The translations under genes and the position numbers were made by a program. Source: Modestobacter sp. (GTDB lineage: Bacteria; Actinomycetota; Actinomycetes; Mycobacteriales; Geodermatophilaceae). Taken from it: a stretch of DNA of 38,049 bases. Positions 24,050-31,786 of the stretch are shown here, one piece after another. Position 1 is the first letter of the stretch. Each line of letters starts with the position of its first letter. The DNA lies in NCBI GenBank assembly GCA_025965635.1, contig JAOPWO010000388.1, forward strand, positions 1 through 38,049. Reading direction: 5' to 3'. The notes below the pieces were generated by a model, which did not search any database, had not been told where the DNA came from, and was given only the letters and a program-made list of their open reading frames with translations.

Positions 24050-24592
24050 GTGAGCGGGGAGCGGCTCCGGGTGCTCGTGACCTGGGCCAGCAAGCACGGG
24101 TCGACCGGCGAGATCGCGGCGGCCGTGGCGCGCGGCCTCCAGGCGTGTGACCCAGGCCGGGCCCGCGGCCTGATGGCGAGCGCCGTGCCCGTGGAGCAGC
24201 AGCCGGACCCGGCCGGGTTCGACGCTGTCGTGCTGGGCAGTGCCGTCTACGTCGGCCGATGGCGTGAAGAGGCCCGCCACTATGCGGCCGAGCACACCAC
24301 GGCACTGCGCAGCCGGCCGGTGTGGTTGTTCTCCAGCGGGCCCATCGGTGAACCGCCGTTCCCGTCGGACGAGCCGTACGACGCCGAACCCCTGAGCCAA
24401 CTCGTCGCAGCCCGCGGGCACCGGGTCTTCCCCGGACGCCTGGACAAACAGCTGCTGACGTTCGGCGAACGGGCGATGGTGACTGCCATGCGGGCACCGG
24501 TCGGCGATTCGCGTGATTGGGCTGCGGTGGCGTCCTGGGCGCAGGAGATCGCCGTCGCACTGTCCATGGATCGGACGGGGCCCCGCTCGTGA
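24050..24592 (+). CDS. Flavodoxin-domain protein (HemG-like)
   Basis: 180 residues. It starts at a GTG followed at once by the first flavodoxin strand and FMN phosphate loop: LRVLVTWASKHGSTGEIA. Later come the motif GFDAVVLGSAVYVGRWREEA and PVWLFSSGPIG, typical of the flavodoxin type related to menaquinone-dependent protoporphyrinogen oxidase. It binds FMN and transfers electrons; the partner is unknown. An ATG at 24011 would add 13 residues of no domain value. It is the first of three genes on the same strand (flavodoxin, PNPOx, CBS fusion) with short gaps of 21 and 62 bp. A DosR-like box lies upstream, so an anaerobic or redox role is likely. Confidence 0.88.
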   Translation: MSGERLRVLVTWASKHGSTGEIAAAVARGLQACDPGRARGLMASAVPVEQQPDPAGFDAVVLGSAVYVGRWREEARHYAAEHTTALRSRPVWLFSSGPIGEPPFPSDEPYDAEPLSQLVAARGHRVFPGRLDKQLLTFGERAMVTAMRAPVGDSRDWAAVASWAQEIAVALSMDRTGPRS

Positions 24593-24613
24593 GCACGGCG
24601 CAGAGGACGACGC

Positions 24614-25033
24614 ATGTCCACCGCTGAGCAGGAGCGCCTCCTCCACGTGCTCGACGTGGCGGAATGCCGGCGACTGCTCGCGACTGCGGCCATCGGCCGC
24701 ATCGCCTTCACCGAATCGGCGATGCCGTCGATCCAGCCCGCCGCCTTCGCGATCAGCGGGGAGGACGTCGTCATCCCGACCGGCCTGGGCAGCAAGATGG
24801 CCGCGGGCAGCCGGGGCGCCGTGGTGGCCTTCGAGGTCGACGACTACGACGTGTTCGAGCGGACCGGGTGGAACGTCACCGTCATCGGCCCTTCCCGGTT
24901 GATCAGCGCCCGCAGCCAGGTAGCCGCGCTGGACGCCCTGGGCGTCCTGCCGTGGGCCCCCGCGACGACGCACTGCTACATCGCCGTCCACATGGCGGTG
25001 GTGCGCGGTCGCCGGATCTCACCGCCCGACTGA
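24614..25033 (+). CDS. Pyridoxamine 5'-phosphate oxidase-family protein
   Basis: 139 residues. VLDVAECRRLLATAAIGRIA, then PSIQPAAFAISGEDVVIPTG, GAVVAFEVDDYDVFERTGW and NVTVIGPSRLIS form the split-barrel PNPOx-like pattern of actinobacterial stress genes. Such proteins bind FMN or F420; several belong to the mycobacterial DosR regulon. No true PLP-oxidase C-terminal part is present, so vitamin B6 oxidation is not implied. It is the middle gene of the operon, 21 bp after the flavodoxin gene. Start at ATG 24614; GAGGACGACGC lies upstream. Confidence 0.9.
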   Translation: MSTAEQERLLHVLDVAECRRLLATAAIGRIAFTESAMPSIQPAAFAISGEDVVIPTGLGSKMAAGSRGAVVAFEVDDYDVFERTGWNVTVIGPSRLISARSQVAALDALGVLPWAPATTHCYIAVHMAVVRGRRISPPD

Positions 25034-25095
25034 GTTCCCATCACCGGTCTGACGGCCACCCTGGCCGAGCCCTGTCAGCAAAGTGAGGAGTTCCT

Positions 25096-26796
25096 GTGCA
25101 GGTGAGCGACGTGATGACCTCCGAGGTGGTCACCGTGGGACCCGAGACCTCGGTCGAGGACGCCGCCGAGCTGATGGTCGCCGGGGGCTTCGCCGCCCTT
25201 CCCGTGGTCGATGGTCGCGGCAGGGTGGTCGGGATCGTCGCAGGGGCCGACGTCCGGCATGATCGGCTGCCCGACGACCCCCTCCGCCACGTGCGCCGGA
25301 CCGGCCCGGGCGGCGCAACGGCCCCGCCGACGCTGGTCGGTGCAGTGATGAGGCGAGCGGTCCGCTCGGTGGAGCCGACCGCTGACCTCGCCGACGTCGC
25401 GCGACTGGTCGTGGACAACGCGCTGCGCAGCGTGCCCGTGGTCCACGACCAGACCATGGTCGGCATCCTCAGCCGAGGAGACGTCCTGCGCGCGCTCGTG
25501 CAGTCCGACGAGTCGATCCGCAGCGACGTCGCCGAACGCGTCGAGCACTGCACCGGAGAGGTGGGTGCGCCGCGGCCCCTCGCTCTCCCCGTTGGCGGCA
25601 TCGTCGCGGTCCGGGTGCCGCCGATGCTGCCCCACGGCCGGCGCGCGAGCGCCACCGCCACGTCCCCAGGAGCTCTCCTGACTCCTGCGCGCACCGATCG
25701 GATGACCGGTGCTCTCCACCCGACGACCACGGAGCCGCTGCGGTGGGCGCCGCCGCGGCCGACGCCGGCCGGTCTGGTCCGGCAGGTGCGCGACGTGGTC
25801 GCCGACGCGCCGCGTTTCCTCACTGCGCCGGTGCTGCGGAGCTGGCACCTCCGCTGGGGTGCCAGCCCGGCGGAGGTCACCGGGCCGATGCCGGGTGACG
25901 ACCTGTTCCCCCGGGCGCAGTACCGCTGCACCCGCGCGATCACCATCGCCGCGTCACCGGAGGAGGTGTGGCCCTGGCTGGTCCAGGTCGGCTGCCTGCG
26001 GGCCGGCTGGTACGCCGACGACCTCCTCGACAACGTGGCCCACCCCAGCGCCCGGCAGATCGTCCCCCAGCTCCAGGACCTGCAGGTGGGGCGGTGGTTG
26101 CCGATGGCCCCCACGCCGTCGGCGTCCTCGGCGTTCGTCGTGGACAGCGTCGAGGCTCCGCGCTGGATGCTGTGGCGCACGCCGAGCAGCAGTTGGGCCT
26201 GGCGACTGGTCCCACTGCCCGACGGTAGGACGAGGCTGATCACCCGGCTGCACGCGGTCTACGACTGGCGGCGGGCCAGCACCGCGCTCTGGATGCCGCT
26301 GATGGAGCTGGGCGACTTCCCGATGATGCGACGGATGCTGCGCGGGATCCGGGAGCGGGCCGAGGCCGAGCACCGCCGACTGGTCCCCCCACCGGTCGAC
26401 GCCGGACGGCTCGCGCTGATCCGCGGCGTCCACACCGCAGCCTGGTTCTCGATCGAGTCCTGCGTGGCGTACCTGCTGTGGTCCGGCGCGGTCGGCCGCA
26501 GCGACCGGCGGGCCGCCGCGGCCGCGGCGGTCGTCGCCGGTGAGTGCCTGGTCTTCACGGCCGACGGGTTCCGCTGTCCCATGACCGGGCTGGCCGAGGC
26601 CGCCGGCGCTCGCAGCGGATCGGTCACCGACATCTACCTGCCGACCCGGCTCGCCGAGAACCTGCCGGCGATCCACCTGCCGCTGCTGGCACTGATCGGC
26701 TGGCTGCACTGGCGGACCGTCCGCCGCAGATCTGGAGTCGGCCCGCTCCGGTGGACACCCCGAGCTCGGGCACCACGCCCGAGGACGGGGTCCTGA
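25096..26796 (+). CDS. CBS-pair / SRPBCC / membrane-tail fusion protein
   Basis: 566 residues in one open frame. Residues 1-135 are two CBS domains (MTSEVVTVGPETSVEDAAEL; VMRRAVRSVEPTADLADVAR; VGILSRGDVLRAL). DESIRSDVAERVEHCTGEVG then begins a BON-like segment that breaks off. After a low-complexity linker (about 153-202) a Met starts a second protein type: RQVRDVVADAPRFLTAP, then TRAITIAASPEEVWPWLVQV (SRPBCC, to about 430), then a membrane tail of HTAAWFSIESCVAYLLWSG, VVAGECLVFTADGFRCPMTG and GSVTDIYLPTRLAENLPAIH. These are normally separate proteins. The start is GTG 25096 with GAGGAG upstream. An in-frame ATG at 25702 could be the true start of a second product, but no strong ribosome site precedes it. 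Confidence 0.85.
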   Translation: MQVSDVMTSEVVTVGPETSVEDAAELMVAGGFAALPVVDGRGRVVGIVAGADVRHDRLPDDPLRHVRRTGPGGATAPPTLVGAVMRRAVRSVEPTADLADVARLVVDNALRSVPVVHDQTMVGILSRGDVLRALVQSDESIRSDVAERVEHCTGEVGAPRPLALPVGGIVAVRVPPMLPHGRRASATATSPGALLTPARTDRMTGALHPTTTEPLRWAPPRPTPAGLVRQVRDVVADAPRFLTAPVLRSWHLRWGASPAEVTGPMPGDDLFPRAQYRCTRAITIAASPEEVWPWLVQVGCLRAGWYADDLLDNVAHPSARQIVPQLQDLQVGRWLPMAPTPSASSAFVVDSVEAPRWMLWRTPSSSWAWRLVPLPDGRTRLITRLHAVYDWRRASTALWMPLMELGDFPMMRRMLRGIRERAEAEHRRLVPPPVDAGRLALIRGVHTAAWFSIESCVAYLLWSGAVGRSDRRAAAAAAVVAGECLVFTADGFRCPMTGLAEAAGARSGSVTDIYLPTRLAENLPAIHLPLLALIGWLHWRTVRRRSGVGPLRWTPRARAPRPRTGS

Positions 26797-26870
26797 TGGG
26801 CCGACCGGGCACGTACCCGCCGGAGTTCCGGGAGCAGGCCGCTCGGCCCGTGGAAGACGTGGGCGCCCAG
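26796..26870 (+). mobile_element. IS3-family orfA remnant (transposase N-terminus)
   Basis: The ATG at 26796 shares its first base with the stop of the CBS fusion gene. It reads MGRPGTYPPEFREQAARPVE, the well-known opening of IS3-family OrfA proteins (commonly MxRPxKYPPEFRERAVRLV). After about 20-25 codons the similarity ends (DVGAQIEPPRRVRGG) and the hairpin begins. No orfB and no terminal repeats are visible, so this is a dead scrap. It suggests an insertion and deletion close to the 3' end of the operon. Confidence 0.6.
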
Positions 26871-26873
26871 ATC

Positions 26874-26902
26874 GAACCGCCCCGGCGCGTCCGGGGCGGT
26901 TC
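26874..26902. terminator. Perfect 12-bp GC hairpin between convergent genes
   Basis: GAACCGCCCCGG and CCGGGGCGGTTC enclose five bases (CGCGT). It is 78 bp past the stop of the CBS fusion gene. The MMPL gene ends at 27115 on the other strand, so it may serve both directions. Confidence 0.7.
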
Positions 26903-27114
26903 ACACCACATGGCGTCGGCGTGCCGTCACGTCGTGCGCCTCCGCCGGCGATGTCCGACCGCAGTTGCCGGTGGACACCGACGGCGCCGCGGGTGACCAG
27001 CAATCGCGCGAGGCCCCGGGTGGGCCGTGGACGCGCCCGGCGCCGAGCACCGCTCAGGCGCAGGCGGTCTCCCCCACGGGGTGCTGCGGCGGGTGGACGA
27101 ACCACCCCGCCGCC

Positions 27115-29445
27115 TCACACCCGGCTCATCGGAGCCGACGACCCGGTGGCTGTCGGACTCGCGTCCGCACTCCCCCGCTCGTCGGCGGCAAGTCGCTGGA
27201 GGAGCTTGTCGCCTTCGACGTCGAGGTCGGGCAGCAGCCGGTCCAGCCAGCGCGGGAGCCACCAGGCGCGGTCGCCGAACATCGCCATCACCGCCGGGAC
27301 GAGGGTGAGGCGGATGAGGAAGGCGTCGATCGCGATGCCGATCGCGAGGGCGAAACCCATCTGCTTGACCATCGGGTCGGCGTTGAAGATGAACCCCGCG
27401 AAGACCGCGATCATGATGACGGCGGCGGCGACGACGACCCGGCTGGCCTGCGTGAACCCGTGGACGACGCTGTCGGTCCCACGGTGCCCGTGCACGTGCG
27501 ACTCGCGCATCGAGGAGACCAGGAACACCTGGTAGTCCATCGCGAGGCCGTAGAGCACGCCGGTCACGATGATCGGCAGCATGCTCATCACCGGTGTGGT
27601 GGTGTCGACGCCGAAGAGGGCCTGGAGCCAGCCCCACTGGAACACCGCGGTGGTGGCGCCGAACGTGGCCAGGATGGACAGCAGGAACCCCACCGTGGCC
27701 TTGACCGGGACGAGGATCGAGCGGAAGACCAGCAGCAGCACGATCAGTGAGAGCCCCAGCACGACCGCGAGGTACACGGGCAGCACGTCGGTGAGCCGCT
27801 CGGACACGTCGATCCCCATGGCGGTGAGGCCGGTGACGCCGATGTCGACGCCCAGCTCGGCCTCGTACCGGTCCGACAGATCGCGAACCGCGGTGACCAC
27901 GTCCTTCGTGGCCTCATCGGTCGGCCCGGTGGTGGGGATGACCGACAGCAGGGCGGTGGTCCCGTCGGCGCTCGTGCCGGCCGCGGTGGCGGTCTGGACC
28001 CCGTCGAGGCGGGCCAGGTCGGTGACGACGGCGTGGACGTCTGCCGGGCTCACGGCCGCTCCGGGTTCGGTGGAGGTCGCGACGACGATCAGCGGACCGT
28101 TGAGCCCCTCACCGAAGCTCTCGGCGACCGCGTCGTAGCCCTGCCGCTGCGCGGTGTCGGTGTTGTAGTTGCCGCCCGAGGGCAGGCCCAGATTCATGCT
28201 CGCGATCGGCACGGCCAGCAGCGCGGCGACGGCCACCACCACGGCGGCCACGGGCCGGCGGTGGCGGGCGACGAAGGTGGCCCAGCGGTGCGACAGCGAC
28301 CGCCGGGACTCGACGGCCGAACCCGTGGCGTGCCCGGCCCGGGCCTTCGGTGAGCAGATCCGCTCCTCGACCAGGCCCAGCAACGCGGGCAGGAAGGTGA
28401 GAGCGACGAGGACGGCGATGGCCACGGTGCCGGCGGCGACGAGCGCCATCGAGGAGAGCAGCTCGATCTGCACGACGAGGAGGGCGACCAGGGCGATGAT
28501 CACCGTGGTGCCGGCGAAGAAGACCGCACTGCCAGCGGTGCCCACGGCGCGGGCGGCCGCCTCCTTCGCATCCAGTCCATGGTCCAGGATCAGCCGGCGC
28601 TGGCGGTTGACGATGAACAGCGCGTAGTCGATGCCGACGGCAAGGCCGAGCATGAGGGCCAGGACGACGGACATGGAGTTCAACTCGAACAGGTGAGACA
28701 GTGCGAAGGTCCCGCTGATGCCGGTGCCGACGCCCAGGAGCGCGGTCGCCAGGGGCAGCCCGGCGGCCACGAGCGAGCCCAGGGTCACCACCAGCACGAC
28801 GGCGGCGACGGCCAGTCCGACGATCTCGCCGACCCCGATCACCTCGGGGATGGTCTGCAGCGTCGCCCCCGGCAGCACCGTGATGCCGGCTGCCTCCGTT
28901 GGCCGCTCGGCCGCGGCGAGCGTGTTCTCCACCGTGTCGGTGGGCAGCTCGACGACCTGCTTGGTGAACTGGAACTGCAGGATGACGATCTTGCCGTCAG
29001 GCGAGACGGTGGCGCCCAGCACCGGCTGGCCGTCGACCACGAGCGTGCCCGGCGGCAGCGCGGTGGCAGGCCCGCCGCCAGCCGGCGTCGCCGCCTGCTG
29101 CTGCGCGGCGAGCAGGTCGGCCGGGTCGATCACCACGTCCTGGTCGTAGATGTCGGCCGCCGCGTCGGCGACCGCGGCACCGAGCTCAGGGGAGTCGATC
29201 CGCTCCCCGTCGGGCGCCTGGAAGATCAACTGCCCCTGCCCCCCGGCGGCCTCGGGGAGATCCCGGGCCAGCTGGTCGATGACCTCCTGGGCGGGGGTCC
29301 CGTCGATCCGCAGCTCCGTGCTCATCCGGGGCGGATCGAGGGCGAGGGTGGTGACGAGGACGGCCAGCAGGACCAGCCAGGCCCCCAGTACGCGGATCGG
29401 GTGCGCATAGGCGGCCCGGCCGAGGCGGTACAGGAACGTGGACAC
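27115..29445 (-). CDS. MMPL/RND-family membrane exporter
   Basis: 776 residues from a GTG at 29445 with GGAGG upstream. The N-terminal helix RLGRAAYAHPIRVLGAWLVL is followed by a large extracellular loop (about 40-200) and five more helices (VVLALMLGLAVGIDYALFIV). A second half follows: a loop beginning LGLPSGGNYNTD, then helices with PIIVTGVLYGLAMDYQVFLV and GFALAIGIAIDAFLIRLTLV. The GxxxDY motifs in both halves (GIDYALF, AMDYQVF) carry the Asp-Tyr pairs that relay protons in MmpL3-type pumps, so the pump looks functional. Substrates are usually lipids or drugs. It is divergent from a TetR gene; the shared 38-bp palindrome makes TetR repression very likely. Confidence 0.95.
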   Translation of the reverse strand: MSTFLYRLGRAAYAHPIRVLGAWLVLLAVLVTTLALDPPRMSTELRIDGTPAQEVIDQLARDLPEAAGGQGQLIFQAPDGERIDSPELGAAVADAAADIYDQDVVIDPADLLAAQQQAATPAGGGPATALPPGTLVVDGQPVLGATVSPDGKIVILQFQFTKQVVELPTDTVENTLAAAERPTEAAGITVLPGATLQTIPEVIGVGEIVGLAVAAVVLVVTLGSLVAAGLPLATALLGVGTGISGTFALSHLFELNSMSVVLALMLGLAVGIDYALFIVNRQRRLILDHGLDAKEAAARAVGTAGSAVFFAGTTVIIALVALLVVQIELLSSMALVAAGTVAIAVLVALTFLPALLGLVEERICSPKARAGHATGSAVESRRSLSHRWATFVARHRRPVAAVVVAVAALLAVPIASMNLGLPSGGNYNTDTAQRQGYDAVAESFGEGLNGPLIVVATSTEPGAAVSPADVHAVVTDLARLDGVQTATAAGTSADGTTALLSVIPTTGPTDEATKDVVTAVRDLSDRYEAELGVDIGVTGLTAMGIDVSERLTDVLPVYLAVVLGLSLIVLLLVFRSILVPVKATVGFLLSILATFGATTAVFQWGWLQALFGVDTTTPVMSMLPIIVTGVLYGLAMDYQVFLVSSMRESHVHGHRGTDSVVHGFTQASRVVVAAAVIMIAVFAGFIFNADPMVKQMGFALAIGIAIDAFLIRLTLVPAVMAMFGDRAWWLPRWLDRLLPDLDVEGDKLLQRLAADERGSADASPTATGSSAPMSRV

Positions 29446-29490
29446 GAGAGGATGCCTCCAGGGGGCTGGGTCACGGTCGCAGCGGGCTCG

Positions 29491-29528
29491 AACTGATAGT
29501 TCACTATCGTGATAGTGAACTATCAGTT
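29491..29528. promoter_or_regulatory. 38-bp palindromic TetR operator
   Basis: Two 18-base arms (AACTGATAGTTCACTATC and its exact inverse) meet with only GT between them. Each arm holds GATAGT and ACTATC as its own small dyad, giving four GATAGT half-sites. It is AT-rich in a GC-rich setting. It lies 46 bp from the MMPL start and 67 bp from the TetR start, fitting repression of both genes, perhaps by two bound dimers. Confidence 0.85.
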
Positions 29529-29594
29529 TGGCTACCAGGCGCGGGTGTGCGCTCCGCCACCTGCGACGGTGTCGACGACGAGGAGCGCGAGCGC

Positions 29595-30263
29595 ATGACC
29601 GACCGAGCCACGCGGAGACGGCGCAGCGACGCGACCTCGAACGCCGACCGCGTGGTCGCGGCCGCCCGGCGGGTCTTCGCCCGGGAGGGGCAGGCGTCGC
29701 TCGAGGAGGTCGCCGGCGAGGCCGGCGTCGGCATCGCGACGCTCTACCGGCACTTTCCGAACCGGGAGGCCCTGACCGGGGCGGTGTTCCGCCTCCTCCT
29801 GGACGAGGAGGTGGCACCGATGGTGACGGCGATCTCGCGGGAGGAGCCGCCTCGGCGGGCGTTCATGCTCATCGCCGAGCGGCTGCTCGACCTGATCGAC
29901 CGCGAGCGGGGCCTGATCAGCTCCCTGACGAGCTTCGCCGTCCTCGCCGAGGACCTGCTCACCGAGTTCGTCGAGCCGTTCGGCGTCCTGCTCCGCACCG
30001 CGCAGGAGGCGGGCGATGTCCGCGACGACCTGGTGCCCGACGACATCCCCCGCGTGCTGCAGATGCTCATCCTCGGTCTCTCCACCACGCCACCGCCGCT
30101 GCGCCGGCGCTACATCTCCCTGATGTTCGACGCGTTCACGCCCGGCAACCCCGAGCCGCTGCCCCCACTGACCGCCGAGGTCTCCCTCGCCGAGGTGCGC
30201 ACCGGGATCGCCGCACTCGCGGCGACCCGCCCAGCGCATCCGCCCGATGCGGAGCGCCCCTGA
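29595..30263 (+). CDS. TetR-family repressor of the MMPL exporter
   Basis: 222 residues. N-terminal helix-turn-helix at about 20-62: DRVVAAARRVFAREGQASLE, EVAGEAGVGIATLYRHFPNR. The ligand-binding domain has RAFMLIAERLLDLIDRERGL, LTSFAVLAEDLLTEFVEPFG and DDIPRVLQMLILGLSTTPP, the AcrR-type pattern. The ATG at 29595 follows GAGGAGCG; an upstream ATG in the same frame overlaps the leader and is less likely. It is divergent from the MMPL exporter and should bind the 38-bp palindrome between them. The inducer is presumably a substrate of the pump, but it is not known. Confidence 0.93.
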   Translation: MTDRATRRRRSDATSNADRVVAAARRVFAREGQASLEEVAGEAGVGIATLYRHFPNREALTGAVFRLLLDEEVAPMVTAISREEPPRRAFMLIAERLLDLIDRERGLISSLTSFAVLAEDLLTEFVEPFGVLLRTAQEAGDVRDDLVPDDIPRVLQMLILGLSTTPPPLRRRYISLMFDAFTPGNPEPLPPLTAEVSLAEVRTGIAALAATRPAHPPDAERP

Positions 30264-30599
30264 CGCCTGGTGGAGCCGCCCGCTCAGAGGCCAGCGGCGT
30301 CCACCAGTCGCGAACCCGATGAGACCGGCCGGTACCAGCGTCGCCCCCTGGCGCAGCAACCGGGGCACGGCGTGCTGGCCGCTGGTCCCCGGCTCCCCGC
30401 TCGATCACGCCCGCGAGCTCAGGCCGGCCGGTGCTGCGCCGCTCCGGGCGTGGCTGCCCCGGCGAGCCGGTGCACGTCGAGGTGGAGCAGCTCGGCCTCA
30501 TCCGGTCCGGCGACCGGCGGGTACATCGACCCGGCCGCGCCGAGGTCGACGCCGGCCCGCGCGTGGCCTACGACGAGCGTGGTCCCGAGGTCGGGCCGA
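30264..30599. other. Gap with a possible coding scrap on the minus strand
   Basis: 336 bp between the TetR stop and the stop of the ThDP subunit gene. A minus-strand frame reads GTTLVVGHARAGVDLGAAGS, then MYPPVAGPDEAELLHLDVHR, then a stop at about 30422. The composition is protein-like, but there is no start or family match. Direct 8-base inverse elements CTGGTGGA/TCCACCAG near 30270-30305 could form a weak terminator for tetR. Confidence 0.35.
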
Positions 30600-31202
30600 T
30601 CAGACGCCTTCCGGTCCGAAGACCTGCACCCCGAACCGCTGTTCCACGTACCGGCCGAACCGGTACTTCATCTCGGGTCCCTCGATGCCCTTCGGCGGCC
30701 CCGTGCGCCATTCGTCCTGCGGCTCGATGTCGACGACCGCCAAGGTGTAGGCGGGGTCCTGCCGCTGCTGCTCCAGCACCGCCAGCAGGTCGTCCTGCGT
30801 CTGCACGTCGACGACCCGGCGGATACCCGCGGCGCGGGCGACGCCCGCGTAGTCCGTGGTGTCCGCGTTCACCAGCGGCAGTTCGCCGATGACCCGGTAG
30901 CTGTGGTTGTTCAGCATGAGGTGCAGCAGGTTCGGCGCCTGCACGCTGGCCTGCGTGAGCACCCCACCGAGGTTCATGGCGAACGCACCGTCGGTGTCCA
31001 GCAGCCAGAACCGCCCTTGCGGGAGCCCCAGTGCCATGCCGAGCGCGAACGAGGACGCGAATCCCATTCCGTCGAGCAGGTAGAAGCTGTCCTTGCTCTG
31101 CGTCGCCTTGAACCAGCCGTGACCGGCCGACCCCAGCGAGGTCACCACGAGCTCGTCCTGCCATTGACCGGCGAGCGTCTCGAAGAACTGTGCCTCCTTC
31201 AT
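30600..31202 (-). CDS. ThDP-dependent decarboxylase, PP (cofactor-binding) subunit, ComE-like
   Basis: 200 residues. The ThDP motif reads LLDTDGAFAMNLGG (about 68-80) and ends at LMLNNHSYRV (N98/N99). This is the GDG...NN pattern with TDG for GDG, as in ComE/phosphonopyruvate decarboxylase beta subunits. A GMGFASSFALGMALGLPQGR segment (about 45-63) is also typical. The partner domain is the separate gene directly upstream. Split enzymes of this size decarboxylate 2-oxo acids such as sulfopyruvate, but the true substrate is open. Start at ATG 31202 with AGGAAGGAAAG upstream. It is the last gene of the minus-strand operon that begins with the binding lipoprotein. Confidence 0.92.
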   Translation of the reverse strand: MKEAQFFETLAGQWQDELVVTSLGSAGHGWFKATQSKDSFYLLDGMGFASSFALGMALGLPQGRFWLLDTDGAFAMNLGGVLTQASVQAPNLLHLMLNNHSYRVIGELPLVNADTTDYAGVARAAGIRRVVDVQTQDDLLAVLEQQRQDPAYTLAVVDIEPQDEWRTGPPKGIEGPEMKYRFGRYVEQRFGVQVFGPEGV

Positions 31203-31230
31203 GTCTTTCCTTCCTGCGGAGCCGTGAGGC

Positions 31231-31752
31231 TCAGACGATGCCCTGGAGGAGCTTCTTGGTGAAGAACACGACGTAGGGACGCTTCTGGATCCGGCTGTGC
31301 TCGTAGTAGTCGGGCAGCCGAGCGATGTCCGAACGGGAGGACACGATCTGGTACGGGATGTCGAAGGTCTGCAGGTACGGCCGCAGGCGCCGACCCTGGA
31401 CCTCCTGGTAGACCCGGATGTCGTCACCGTCCCCGCGCAGGCTCGACAGGATGAACAGCGGGATGCCGTGCCGCTCGCTGATGGTCGCGAACTCGCAGGC
31501 CGAGGCCATCAGGCCGGTGCCACCCATGACAGCCACGCTCCGAGCGCCCGTCATGAACCCGCCGCAGCAGATGCCGACGATCTCGGACTCCCGGGCCACC
31601 CGGACGTGCGTGATGTCCGGGTCCCCGTCGACCGATTCGATGATCGGCGCCACCCAGTCGTCGGGCAGGCTGGCGGCCAGGGACACCCCCGCCTCGCGCA
31701 GGGCGGCCCGCACCTCCTCGCCGACCTGCATCGCCGCGTCAGCTATCCGCAT
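31231..31752 (-). CDS. ThDP-dependent decarboxylase, Pyr subunit, ComD-like
   Basis: 173 residues. The Pyr domain has THVRVARESEIVGICCGGFM, with the glutamate (about Glu57) that activates the aminopyrimidine, and TGARSVAVMGGTGLMASACE. The closing segment has RPYVVFFTKKLL. Size and motifs match the alpha subunit of sulfopyruvate/phosphonopyruvate decarboxylases (ComD type). The active heterodimer needs the PP subunit 28 bp downstream. SSLRGDGDDIRVYQEVQGRR replaces the usual ComD wording, and a sulfonate-specific motif cannot be claimed. It lies 34 bp after the last permease gene, so transport and decarboxylation are co-transcribed. Start at ATG 31752; GAAGGGAAAG lies upstream. Confidence 0.9.
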   Translation of the reverse strand: MRIADAAMQVGEEVRAALREAGVSLAASLPDDWVAPIIESVDGDPDITHVRVARESEIVGICCGGFMTGARSVAVMGGTGLMASACEFATISERHGIPLFILSSLRGDGDDIRVYQEVQGRRLRPYLQTFDIPYQIVSSRSDIARLPDYYEHSRIQKRPYVVFFTKKLLQGIV

Positions 31753-31786
31753 GTGCCTTTCCCTTCTCGTGATGGTGGGCGGTGCA

